Origin: Hesseltinella vesiculosa
Lineage: Eukaryota > Mucoromycota > Mucoromycetes > Mucorales > Cunninghamellaceae
Assembly (NCBI GenBank): GCA_002104935.1
Contig: MCGT01000013.1
Span: forward strand, 248,001-312,000
DNA length: 64,000 nucleotides
Direction: 5' to 3'
Of this stretch, positions 10,372 through 20,498 are shown one piece after another (the first letter of the stretch is position 1; every line of letters begins with the position of its first letter). A model generated the notes under the pieces. The model searched no databases. It was not told the DNA's origin and saw nothing but the letters and a program-made list of their open reading frames with translations. Made by a program: the position numbers and the translations under genes.

Positions 10372-13300
10372 ATGACGGAAACCTTGACGCCTATGGAAGC
10401 CACGAGTTCACAAGGACCCGAGCCAACCCTCAACAATGTACAAGGTGTGGAAGATGCCATCTTGCTCCTCAGCCAACAACATTCCACAATGACCATGACA
10501 CAGGTGTCGACTCAATTTGACACTATCAAACAGCAAATCAGCGTTTGGATGGAGCAAACTCATTTGACTCTTTTCAACATGGAACAGCAAGTCAAGGACG
10601 GAGTGATAGTGGCCGGGATCGATTCATTGCAGAAGCACCTGCAGCGCATGGACAAAGTGCTGGCCGATATATTACTGCTCAGAGACCAATTGGACGCTCG
10701 CGCCATGGAGGACGAGCCTTTGCTGTTATCGCTGAAAATGGCCATCACCAAGATCCAGTCCGAATGGTCAGGTGTGCAGCATTTCATGCTGTCTGTCGTC
10801 AAACAAACCAGCGCCATACATGAACGACAAGAGCTCCTGCAAGACATGGAAGACCTTATCTGGGACATTGATCAGCTGACAGCCATGATCTTTCAATACC
10901 AAGAAAAACGATACGTCCAGCTGAATAATGCAGATAGTGCGGCTGCTTCGCCTCCCACGCCAATCGACACCACGCCATCTTTGGATGCTCTGCACTCACC
11001 TTCTCTTTCACCGTCTGTCACAGCCACCACCACCACACCTGCCGTAGACGACAATCTTCTTGTCGAACTAGATCAACGTGTTGACCCAGTCTTTCGCCAG
11101 GTCGAGCAAGTGTACAGCCGCATGACTTCTCAGCCTCCGCTGGATGAAAGTGGCTTGCTGGCCCGCAAGCATCGCCTCGTCCAAGAACACTGGGAATGCC
11201 TACGCATTGAAATCGACGACCTAAAGGACGAAATCAAAGAAGATCGATGGCTGGTGGTGTTCCGGCAAGTGGCCAACCAGGTTGACACCATGATCGATGG
11301 CCTAGACAAAACCGTGCAACAAGGTATCACCACTGTACAGCAGATCCTGGACTGGCAAGACGCACTTCAGCAACAACATGCGCAGCATACCAATGACAAC
11401 CCGCAATCGCCAAGCCTTTCCGACAAACTTTCCAAATCCTTTTCTCGATACCTGCCCAACAGCCTCCACCATCCCCAACATACCAAAGCCTCCCATGCCA
11501 CAACCGTCACCCCCATGCCGCCACTGGATCGTGATAAGTTCAAGCTACTCGAAAAAAATATGGACGCCAAATACAAGTACTATACCCCGTCCATTGATCG
11601 CATGCTGAGCATGCTTGGGAATGGCATTGCAACACGGGTGGCCAAGGACACCACTGGCCCTGGACAACGTCACGCCTCTATGATCCAGCGCTGGCAGCAA
11701 CTCAAAAAATCAATGGACGACTTGCGCATGGATATGGTTGATGCCCAGCGTTACTTGGTCGACGTGCCTCTCAGCCCCGCAAGCTCTGTGCAAAGCGAAA
11801 AAGGAGGCGGCATCAATGGCCGCTGGCGAAGCTTGCGCCGCCGACCTTCTGACCAGTCCTCCACCACCTCTTCTTCCGCCCAAGTGGCCGACGCCAACAG
11901 CAAGCCTGGTCGACGGCCTTCAGCTTATCGTAACCGTCACCATCAACAACCATCTTCGCAACAACAGCAGGAGGAGGACCCACGTCGAGGTGTGCGCAGT
12001 GTCACCCCCAGCAGTGCCGGCTATCGTTCGCGTTTGCCCTTAACCAGCCCTCTCACGTTCCATCAGCAAGCACCTGTACCACAGTCTCATCGGTCCACTA
12101 CCTTGCTCCAGTCAAGCACCTCTGAATCTTCATCCATTGACGAGCCATACCTTCACCACCGTCGCACCACCACACCTTCGATCAACGGAAGAAAAAGCGC
12201 CACCCCGCTCCCTCGTCGCCCTCTTTGGAACAACACAAAAACCAACACTGAAGTCACCTATGAACCCTTGTGGAAAGGCGAGAGTCGTGCAGCTGCTGCT
12301 GCAGCTGCCATTGCCATGGACACCACCACCACCACCAACACTTCCTCATCGGCTGCCAACCAAGGTCGTGGCTCATCCAACTCAGCACCTATGGCGACTC
12401 TACCCAAACGCTCAGTCACGCCCAGCAAACAGGTTGCTTCCTTTATGAAGCCAACCAAAAGCACCATCCTCCGCCACCGGTCACCCAGCTTCGAAAGCCA
12501 AGAGCAACCCCAGATCAACCACCTGCCGCTCACCACCACACGGAAAAAGAAAAAAGCCACAAAGACCCCTTCGTCATCGTCCTTGCAGTACCATCTGCCA
12601 CCACGGCCCAAGTCCAGTATGGCCACGTCTTCTCCGTCCAGCATGCACTCCACCTTTGGCCATGGTGGCAACACTCTGGCTGTGACCACTGCCCACGGCC
12701 AGCTCCGTTCAGCCTCGTCCCTTGGCTCCCGGGCCCGCTCCCCACCACCAGCTCGTCGCAGCGCCACACCATCACTCATTCCCAGGCCAAAAACACCGGT
12801 GCAGCAACCTCCTCTTCTTGCTCCACATGCCCGTCCCACCTCACCTAGCCTGATCCCCCGCCCGCGATCTCGCCAGCAATCCTTCCTGTTCTCCGGCTCG
12901 GCCATCCCTCCTGTGCCCCCATTGCCCAGCCATCTGGAACCCCCTTCCTTACGGTTATTCAAAGTAGGCAAGAAGAAGAGCAAGAGTGACCTGTTGGAGG
13001 GTGGCCGTCATGCAACAAGCTCATCATCCTTCTCTGTTCCTTTTGATAGCCAGCTCCCCTCTCCCCTTCTTCTTGACGCCTCTGCCTCCCCTCCTCCTCC
13101 CTCCTCCACTGATAGCTTTCGCCGCCTTGTCAAAAAGAAACAATCCATGCCCAACCTAACCCGCCAGCACCGCTACCAACCTCCTGTACAAAGCTTTTCC
13201 GATGATGAAGATGATTTCGCTGGCCTGCCATCCGACCCGCCCCACGACCATCACCTCTTTGGCAATCATGACCCTTCCCACCACCTCGCCAGCCCGCCTC

Positions 13301-13680
13301 TACCCGGCATGGAGATCGACTTCCAGCATGTGCCAACCTACACAGGCGACCCCAAGGATCCGCTAGACATGGAGGTGGCCATGATCCTGAATGCCAGCCC
13401 CATATCGATTCCCTGTCAACGGAGCCCACAAGGTGGCGGCAAATACTACTTTGGCAATGACCTCAACCCTTCAGGCGCCGGCAAGAAACTGTACACATGC
13501 AAGCTCATGAACTACGCCCATCGCTCCTCTCGTCGCCGCCTCGCCTCCACCTCTCGCAACAAAGTCCTCGTCCGCGTCGGCGGTGGCTGGCAAGATTTAG
13601 AAATGTTTTTATTAGAACACGCTAGTTTAATGACCAGCGATGTCATCGTCCGCTCCTTTGTCGCCATGAAATACACTTAA
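10372..13680 (+). CDS. Kar9-like microtubule plus-end protein with a C-terminal GAR (Gas2-related) domain
   Basis: One intronless frame of 1102 residues. The N-terminal 400 residues or so are helical and spectrin-like, and include the Kar9-family stretch LRIEIDDLKDEIKEDRWLVV followed by FRQVANQVDTMIDGLDK. The middle is low-complexity, Ser/Thr/Pro/Arg-rich and basic. Three SxIP motifs (SLIP near residues 801 and 826, SAIP near 843), each next to Pro/Arg, are the canonical docking signal for EB1/Bim1. The last 80 residues contain YYFGNDLNP and VLVRVGGGWQDLEMFLLEH, the GAR microtubule-binding domain. Kar9 proteins link Bim1-bound microtubule ends to myosin V for spindle and nuclear positioning. 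Family assignment is good; one-to-one orthology with yeast KAR9 is inferred. Confidence 0.85.
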   Translation: MTETLTPMEATSSQGPEPTLNNVQGVEDAILLLSQQHSTMTMTQVSTQFDTIKQQISVWMEQTHLTLFNMEQQVKDGVIVAGIDSLQKHLQRMDKVLADILLLRDQLDARAMEDEPLLLSLKMAITKIQSEWSGVQHFMLSVVKQTSAIHERQELLQDMEDLIWDIDQLTAMIFQYQEKRYVQLNNADSAAASPPTPIDTTPSLDALHSPSLSPSVTATTTTPAVDDNLLVELDQRVDPVFRQVEQVYSRMTSQPPLDESGLLARKHRLVQEHWECLRIEIDDLKDEIKEDRWLVVFRQVANQVDTMIDGLDKTVQQGITTVQQILDWQDALQQQHAQHTNDNPQSPSLSDKLSKSFSRYLPNSLHHPQHTKASHATTVTPMPPLDRDKFKLLEKNMDAKYKYYTPSIDRMLSMLGNGIATRVAKDTTGPGQRHASMIQRWQQLKKSMDDLRMDMVDAQRYLVDVPLSPASSVQSEKGGGINGRWRSLRRRPSDQSSTTSSSAQVADANSKPGRRPSAYRNRHHQQPSSQQQQEEDPRRGVRSVTPSSAGYRSRLPLTSPLTFHQQAPVPQSHRSTTLLQSSTSESSSIDEPYLHHRRTTTPSINGRKSATPLPRRPLWNNTKTNTEVTYEPLWKGESRAAAAAAAIAMDTTTTTNTSSSAANQGRGSSNSAPMATLPKRSVTPSKQVASFMKPTKSTILRHRSPSFESQEQPQINHLPLTTTRKKKKATKTPSSSSLQYHLPPRPKSSMATSSPSSMHSTFGHGGNTLAVTTAHGQLRSASSLGSRARSPPPARRSATPSLIPRPKTPVQQPPLLAPHARPTSPSLIPRPRSRQQSFLFSGSAIPPVPPLPSHLEPPSLRLFKVGKKKSKSDLLEGGRHATSSSSFSVPFDSQLPSPLLLDASASPPPPSSTDSFRRLVKKKQSMPNLTRQHRYQPPVQSFSDDEDDFAGLPSDPPHDHHLFGNHDPSHHLASPPLPGMEIDFQHVPTYTGDPKDPLDMEVAMILNASPISIPCQRSPQGGGKYYFGNDLNPSGAGKKLYTCKLMNYAHRSSRRRLASTSRNKVLVRVGGGWQDLEMFLLEHASLMTSDVIVRSFVAMKYT

Positions 13681-13935
13681 ACCATAAACAAATGTCAGGT
13701 GCCACAAGAACGAAGTCGTACAGTAAAAGGGAAATTGGGAGAGATGAAAAATTAATTTGACGGACAGAAGATGAGATAGAGTCGCAGTGAAAAAAAATTG
13801 AGTGACATGCTAAAAGTCCATAACCGCTTTTTTTTTTTTTTGGTTACTTACGTTGTCACTGTTTTCAAACCTCATGAGAGGGTTCCACACCTCCTCATAC
13901 CATCATGGCATGGGAGGCAGTCATAAAATGTGTCT
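13681..13935. other. 3' flank shared by Kar9-like and Fanzor genes; hairpin next to the Fanzor stop
   Basis: A 255-base gap between convergent genes. At 13890-13917 a stem CCTCC-CAT-CC pairs with GG-ATG-GGAGG around a small loop, about 19 bases beyond the Fanzor stop on its own strand. Fanzor and TnpB guide RNAs are usually transcribed from just this position, so the hairpin is a candidate guide-RNA scaffold element. A ctta/cgtt junction at about 13850 could also mark a minus-strand donor. Confidence 0.35.
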
Positions 13936-16900
13936 TCAAAGCGTAGGATGGCCAACCAGCTGCCCAAAGCCTCGCAAGGCTATGCATGTTGCTGCCAGGG
14001 AATCTCTTCCAAACGTGTTCATGGAGATCTTCACCGAAGGGCAAGAACCATTGATGCACGCTGACGTGCCCAGGTTGAGGCGACCACCTTTTTTTTTTGG
14101 ATGCATGATACATGAGCCACAAAATGGACATGTCATTGAAGTACGATGCTCATTGACGATAAGCGACACACCATGTCTCTGAGCAACGCGCCGGTGCCAC
14201 TTCCCGCCAACCCGCATATGGCCACCAATACGCGAGCCGACACCAGATCCACAGTTGCCGGTGGCACGAATCAATTGGTTGGGCTTGTGGCGTCTTTGTT
14301 CTTGGATCACCATGCCTTCACGGACAAGTGGGGTATGCCAATCTAAGAAGCGACGGGCACGACCGATCCATGGTGCGGCATAAAATGCCTGCACGGCGGC
14401 ACTTGCTTCTTGCGTTTTGGCATACCGCGCCAACAGGTCGTCGTGGGTTGTACAAAAGGTCCTGGCATTCTTTGCAAGTAAGGCTTCAGAGTCACTGATT
14501 CTGGCGGCCTGGACGAATAAAAGCCATCAGTGGTTCGCTCAAGACACTTTGACCCACACAACCTGGCAATTTTTTTTCTTACCTTTTTCCGTTTTTGAAG
14601 TTTTTTCATAAAGTGAAACGTGCCAGTCCTCCAGTGCAAATCCTTGGCTGTTGTCGTTGTGGCCTTTGGTAACTTGACAAATTCACCTTTCATGGTGGTA
14701 GACAATTGTTGCGCAGAATGGGTGACCGTGGTCGCAAAAGACACTATCCCATAATCTGTGCCGCTGACAACGGTATGCTCAAGGTCAACGGTGCCAATTT
14801 CGGTCTCGCAAGGATCCTCCTCCGTCCTTGTTGTTGGCGTGAGCACGGTGGGTGGTGGTGGCGGCTGTTTGTCCATGGCCTTCGCAGGTTTTTTCGCGGC
14901 AGATTTGTCGCTTTGTTCCTAAAGCAAAAGTGTGAATGCCTCTTTTTTTTTTTTTGCAAATGCACTGACATAATTCCATTACTCTTACCTTTTGATGCAA
15001 GTATTTCATCTTTCGCTTTTCTGCCAACTTGTCGAGGATGTCGTGTTTCGCCTTAATGGCTTCCCGTTTTTGCTCCTTGAGAATGCGCTCGGCCTTGACG
15101 TCGTCATGACGTTCTTGTTTGAACCTTTCGTCCCCGTATCCTCGTGTCAGCTTGTCCTTCATATTTTTGCCAAGATCAGACAAGGATGCTGTGGCGATTC
15201 TTGCAGGTTTACTTTGGACATCGCGTTCTTTTTCCAGGTTCTTGATACAGAGGTCAAGTTCGTCAATGGATTCTTGAACAGGCACCGATCCAGGAGCAGT
15301 CTTGCCCATACCACGCAGTTTTCGTTCTTCATACACAGACTTTTGGCGAGGCTTCATCGTCGTACCGCGCAATGATACATCCCCAGACCCATGAATGTCG
15401 ATATGGTGGATGAATTGGATACCATTTTTACTGCAGATTTGTTCGACCTTGTCCATATTGAAGAGGCAAGCAAAGACGTCGTTCTTTTGATGCCGTGCCT
15501 GGGCAGCCGAGCCGATCCCTTTCTCCTTGACATTGATGTGCTTCCCGAGAAGCTCGTGGACACTTGGTGCATCAAGTGAGAGGCTGTAGGTGGTCCCTGC
15601 AGAAACAGATGGACATGCTTCCATGGTGAACTTGTCATAACCAGCCACCCGAAGGACTTCATTGCCAAAGAGTATAATGTTCAAGCGGTGGCATTTGGGT
15701 GCGTTTTCGCAAGGGATGTATGGCTTCAGCGTGTTGAACACTAACTTCATGGCGCGAACTTCTTTGTCGATGAGCTGGAGCTTCTGGGTATGCTTTTTCA
15801 GGGACGTATCTTGAAGAGTGACATCTGATTCGCTGAAGAGCAGCTTCATGGTGATCCCTTGCAATGATCGCATTCGCCTTGCTGACACATCTGCTTCAGA
15901 AGGCTCCTCATGGTCTTCAACATTACGCCCATCGGAATCGAGATCATCACTGAGCGCAGCCGCATCGGCATCTGTGGCAATAGAAACATCAGTGGAGCTC
16001 TAGAAAAAAAAAAGCATAAGAGTTTTCGTGCATTTTTTTTTTTTTTTTTGCAAATCTGGGCTTCAACAGAACTGGAATGTTTGCTCGAGATGATTTGCTT
16101 TCGTTCTTTCTTGTAAAAATCCTATAGAAGAGATATAAAAGAATGCATCCCAAAGAAGTCCAAACTTACCATTTTTTCTTGTAGATTGCTCATACGGCGA
16201 TCAAATCCAGCTTGTTGACGTTCGTTCAGTGCTCCACGGCTCCGTTTCTTGCTCATTTCTTTAGCTTTCCTTCTCAGTGCATTTCTCGTGTTGCAATACA
16301 GGGCCTTCATCTTCTTGGCGGGGTCGTCGTGCAGCTATTATCACAAAAAAAAAAAAAGTCAGGCACCTTTTTTTTTATATCTCTCTCCCCGTTATTAGCC
16401 ATACCGCACAAGCATTGTCACGCTTCTTTTTCGCAAGACTTTTTCATGTTGGTGTGGCGCTGTTCTCGAGTAGGGGCGAGCCAAAGGCGCAATAGCAGGC
16501 GCACAAGGTATCTTGTCATTTTCACAAAGGACTTTCCAGCGAGGATATTCTTAAATGATGTATCCAGTTTGTTGTGGTATACGGACCGGACGTTTGAAGT
16601 CATCAACTTGCTTGGGGGGTCAAAGGACCAGTCCACTGCTAGGTGACTCCAATTGGGATGGCTGGTTTTTGTGCTCTCGCGCGTATGGCCAAAGTGGGAG
16701 GAATAGAGGTATTGGATATGCTGTATTCCAAACACGTCGTTGCAAGAGCTGCTTGTGGGCGGTGGGAGAGTGGAAAACTGCCCGTCCTTGACTTGATCCA
16801 GGTTGCGCTGAGCAAAGGAGGGTAAGAGGTTGCTAACAGTGACACGCCCAGGAACGCTTGCTACAAAAAAAAAAAAATGAGCGCCAGGCTTGCTGTCTAT

Positions 16901-17518
16901 TAAGCTATGCTTACCGCTGGTGTACCAGTCCGCGTTTGGATTGGTGGCGTACTTTAGAACACTTGTGTGTAACAGTGTGAACATGTCACGGGAATACTTT
17001 GTGACTGCGATGCGTGCGTCCTTGATGGTAGACAGTACATTGCTCAAAGCCTCTGGTGATTCGTTGATCGCTGGAAGCAAGATTTGGCGAAGAGACTTGT
17101 GGGCGACTCTGATCTCCTCTTTCTGCGTTGGTTTTGTGGGCTGGGAGGGCGAGGTGGTCTTGGATGAGGAGGCTGTTGGCGCTGGGATCATCGCCGCCAG
17201 TTCATCATAGTGGTGATTAATGTAGCCCCTCCAAGTGTCTAAAAAATGGAAGCGCTTGTGATAATTGGGAGCAAACCATGGCGCTGTTTTTCCGCAAAGT
17301 TGATCGATATTGAGGAGGAGGCCTTTTGGCAAGCGTTGTTTACCAAGAAGATCAGCTTTCAGCTTGTCAAGGTCCTTGTGCTTCCTGAGCTGGTCGGTGA
17401 GGAAATGCTTGATTTGGGTATTCAAAGCTTCAATAGCTTCCTCAGTGGATGTAATGGTAAGGGCTGGTTTTGTCGTGGATCGTGTATCCTCCATTTGTGT
17501 AGATCTTTTGCGACCCAT
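13936..17518 (-). CDS. Fanzor (eukaryotic TnpB-like RNA-guided nuclease), frame broken once
   Basis: Seven exons: 16915-17518, 16405-16860, 16170-16334, 16068-16121, 14989-15999, 14583-14918 and 13936-14508. Together they give about 1065 residues, allowing for one extra base in a T5 run (16440-16444) of exon 2. The C-terminal half holds the RuvC fold: GTDYGIVSF (Asp codon 14754-14756), NEHRTS (Glu codon 14149-14151), a CPFC...C..GSC zinc-ribbon, and FGRDSLAA (Asp codon 14002-14004). The Glu in NEHRTS matches the rearranged acidic site reported for Fanzor proteins. The long charged N-terminus fits the Fanzor1 type. Fanzors are guided by an RNA encoded at the 3' end of their element and cut double-stranded DNA. 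A transposase fragment lies upstream on the same strand. The extra base may be decay, an unrecognised intron or a sequencing error. Confidence 0.85.
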
Positions 17519-17784
17519 GGTGTTCAGATGAAAAAAAAAAGAGAGGGTGGGGGGAATAAATGGCACGCGCGGAGTGAAACATGCATGAACGAGATGAGTG
17601 AGACCATGTTGGTGATGCCACAGGATTTTCAGTGACCAGCACACTGGAAGAAACCCTTTTTACACGCAAACCAAACAATTATTGCACGCCAACCTGATTC
17701 CAGTGCACGTCATTGACTTTCAGTAGGCACAAACCTGCTTCCATGTGCACGCCATCTTTTTGCGACTTATTTTTTTTTATGGCC

Positions 17785-18527
17785 TCACACGACTGCCAGT
17801 AGCAAGTGAGAGAGACAAGTAAAAAAAAGATGGCAGTTGTTCCTAATTGGATGGCAGCCATTCCCTTTCGTGTCCACCCTTTTTTTTTCTAAGATTTTAT
17901 TCAGAATGACAGGAGAATCCCGAGCTTCAGCGTGCAACTCCACCTTCTTAAACGTCATCTTCATTTCGTGCTTGAGGAAATTGTTTACAGCTGACCGCTT
18001 AATTTCCAGACCGACGAAATCCTTTGTCAACCCGTCTACCGCTTCATCAATTGTTGCTGCTGGGTTATCATCGAATAGGGCTGTCAAATATGCCTTATGG
18101 CTCTCATTCAATACTGGTTTTCTTCCTCCATGTTGCTTCCTCATGAGACCCTCGTCACCATGTTTTCTAAAAGCTTCCGCCCACCGTTGGGCTGTGCGAG
18201 GCACCTTGAGTCCATACTTAGCAGCAATGACTGTAGTTGGTATTTGGGGGTTTTCCAGGCACTCGTCAACGATGATCTTCTTGAATTCATAGGAGTAGTG
18301 CTCTCCTTTTTTTTGGGGGGTCCCGTTTGCTGTTTGGAAGGCTGCTCTGGCTTCATGTCAGTCTCAGGAACAGGGGCAATTTGCTGCTGCATGAGTTGCC
18401 GGTGATCGTCAAACGACGTGATCCCCTCGACTTTCATCCTGACATCCTCAACAGCCACGGCATCGTCACCATGCTCATTAAGCACATGTCCCTTACCATC
18501 CTCATATATAAACTGAAATGGCATCAC
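17785..18527 (-). pseudogene. Tc1/mariner-type transposase fragment: DNA-binding domain only, frameshifted
   Basis: From the ATG at 18527 an acidic leader runs to a C6/A8 homopolymer (about 18308-18322). One base of shift there brings in a classic transposase helix-turn-helix: YSYEFKKIIVDECLENPQIP, AAKYGLKVPRTAQRWAEAF, KQHGGRKPVLNESHKAYL, then a second HTH ending VNNFLKHEMKMTFKKVELHAEARDS at about 17920. In related Tc1-like transposases the DDE catalytic domain follows; here the frame ends within some 40 residues in unrelated sequence and no catalytic motif is seen before the Fanzor start. The fragment cannot transpose by itself. Confidence 0.7.
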
Positions 18528-19045
18528 AAAAAAAGAAAACTAGTCGAGACAAAGCGAAAAGAAAAGACCAGCATCAAAAGAGCTAGAATCTGACAATTTG
18601 AATAGCCAGGGCGACATTTTGCTATTCCAGGGCGACTTTTCGGCTTGCATTTTTGGTCAATTCAAAATCGAAAACATGTCATTTCAAAAAGAAGTGTGTG
18701 ACAAATATTTTTATCAGAACGACGGTTGAAAGTGGTTTGACTGTAAATAATTAATCCCAGGCATCAGTAAAAAACCTCAGTGTCCCAAAAAAAAAAAAAA
18801 ATTGGAATGTCAAGCCCAAAAAAAAAGATCGTGTTGATCGAACGCCTCTGCTTTGTTTAAAATGAACAAGCCAGGGTTTTATTTGAGTCGTGCAAAGATA
18901 TATCTGACGGATGGACGAACAGAGCGAACCGCTAAATCATTTTCAAGGGCGCGAGAAAACAAAGCAAATAGTTTATTAGTGCATGCTTACCAGCCTTTGG
19001 CCGTAGCCTCTGCCGTCTGACAGAGATGTAATTTTACTCGGTGTT
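18528..19045. other. No gene seen; possible element end
   Basis: Contains the duplicated CCAGGGCGAC block near 18607-18640 and several A-runs. No coding signal was recognised. Confidence 0.4.
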
Positions 19046-19933
19046 ATTTCTCATCATTCCGTACTGGTGTGCGAAAATTTATGGTGAATCCATTTACAGC
19101 AATTTTGCACTTGAGATTTTGATCAGACCGCCTGAGGGACCCCCTGGCGAAAATGGCCGATGACTTCATTTTTTTAGCAGAGGAATCGGAGTCGTCGACT
19201 CGAGCTTGGACAAAAGTTGGCGGGGCGATCTTTATCGATCGACCTGATTTTTTCAGCACCATCATCATTCATGCATTTGCGCACCCATACAAAATTTCAG
19301 GTCAATCCAGTCACTCAAAAGCGGTGTGCAGGGATTGCTTGTTTTTTTTTTGGAAATGAAAGAAATGAAGAAATGCCAAATTTAACTTCCGCGCAGCCAC
19401 CTTCGGTTCATGGGCCAGCGATGGTCAGCCAAAGCAAGTGGCCTTTTGGACAAGCTGGATCGATTACGCCTTGTGCGATATTGGTCAAGGTGCTCACGGC
19501 ATTGATGCTTCTTCGTCATATCTGGACTTTGGATTTTGGTTTACAATAACATTGCGTATGCACCGGCCAGGAATTGAAGGTGGCTGCGCGGATGCTGAAT
19601 ATGGCATTTCTTCATTTCTTTCATTTCCAAAAAAAAAACAAGCAATCCCTGCACACCACTTTTGAGTGACTGGATCGACCTGAAATTTTGTATGGGTGCG
19701 CAAATGCATGAATGATGATGGTGCTGAAAAAATCAGGTCGATCGATAAAGATCGCCCCGCCAACTTTTGTCCAAGCTCGAGTCGACGACTCCGATTCCTC
19801 TGCTAAAAAAATGAAGTCATCGGCCATTTTCGCCAGGGGGTCCCTCAGGCGGTCTGATCAAAAACTCAAGTGCAAAATTGCTCTAATTGAATTCACCCTA
19901 AATTTTGCACACCAGTAAAGAATGATGAGAAAT
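19046..19933. repeat. Long inverted-repeat (foldback/MITE-like) element, about 890 bp
   Basis: The outer ends read ATTTCTCATCATTC..TACTGGTGTGC on both strands. The arms of about 370-380 bases (19046-19425 and 19560-19933) are nearly perfect reverse complements, including the G/C-rich CTGAGGGACCCCCTGGCG and GTCGTCGACTCGAGC blocks. The unpaired middle is only about 130 bases. Mirror-image ORFs of 68 residues in both arms are a by-product. No transposase is encoded, so this is a non-autonomous element. Diverged single arms occur at 6716 and 30545. Homology may continue outward to TTAGTGCATG on both sides, and a clear target-site duplication was not found. Confidence 0.85.
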
Positions 19934-20498
19934 GACCAAGAAGGCGGAGGCAAAAGCAAAGACAGACAAACATGCACTAAAAAATTATTCGCACGCACTC
20001 GATTTTACTTTTTGTGCAATTGATCTGGCTCGAAAAAGGTGAACTGTGAGGTTATTAATTAGCGACGCTGGGCTCCGGCCAAAATCGGTAGTGGAAAGCA
20101 AAGCAGATCGAGTTGGGTGTAGCAGATGAGCGATGAACTTTTTCCTGTTGAAGCGAACAGCTGTACTTTGGACACTGGTATATTGATGAGGACAAATGCA
20201 GCACTCTTTAGAGCCCAATGGTGTGCATTTTTTTTCGCAGGGGTGGATGACTCGGTTGCCCCTGCCCTGCACGCCCATGGCTGCCCAGCTCTAGGTCAAC
20301 ACGGTGAAAAGTTCAAAGCATTTGTGACCAATTTTCTGCTTTCTCGACTAGCCAGGCTGTTCAAGCTCGGAGTCAATGGACGAAGCCAGCAAGACAGAGG
20401 CGATGAGCGCGTCTTGGAAATGGTGAAGGCGGTTGACTTTTAAAAAATGTGCTGACGCAGTCGCTCCTTTTTCTTCCAATTCTAAACTCTTGGATGCC
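19934..20498. other. No confident gene
   Basis: A 105-residue open frame (20126-20443, plus) and a 97-residue frame on the other strand overlap; neither shows a known domain or splice structure. This is upstream flank of the ataxin-3-like gene. Confidence 0.35.

Larger units (their letters stand above)
13850..18620 (-). mobile_element. Fanzor-carrying DNA transposon remnant (Tc1/mariner-IS630 type)
   Basis: On the minus strand a transposase N-terminal region (about 17785-18527) is followed by the Fanzor gene (17518-13936). Beyond the transposase start, near 18600-18645, the block CCAGGGCGAC occurs twice, a possible terminal-repeat remnant. No matching end was found beyond the Fanzor stop, so the limits are approximate. 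Fanzor genes are known as passengers of eukaryotic transposons including mariner-type elements, which supports one composite element. Confidence 0.55.

Noticed and set aside
12258..12983. 241-residue open frame on the minus strand
   Set aside because: It is the antisense of the Arg/Ser/Pro-rich part of the Kar9-like gene, with no domain of its own.
16418..17644. Start of the Fanzor protein at 17644
   Set aside because: The first 42 residues of that frame are low-complexity and cross an A-run; the ATG at 17518 (MGRKRS) begins the protein-like sequence.
19153..19827. Mirror-image 68-residue ORFs starting MADDFIFLAEESES
   Set aside because: They lie in the two arms of the inverted repeat and are copies of each other; they have no recognisable domain and are a by-product of the repeat.
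20126..20443. 105-residue ORF upstream of the ataxin-3-like gene
   Set aside because: No domain, no splice support and an overlapping frame of similar length on the other strand; not reported as a gene.
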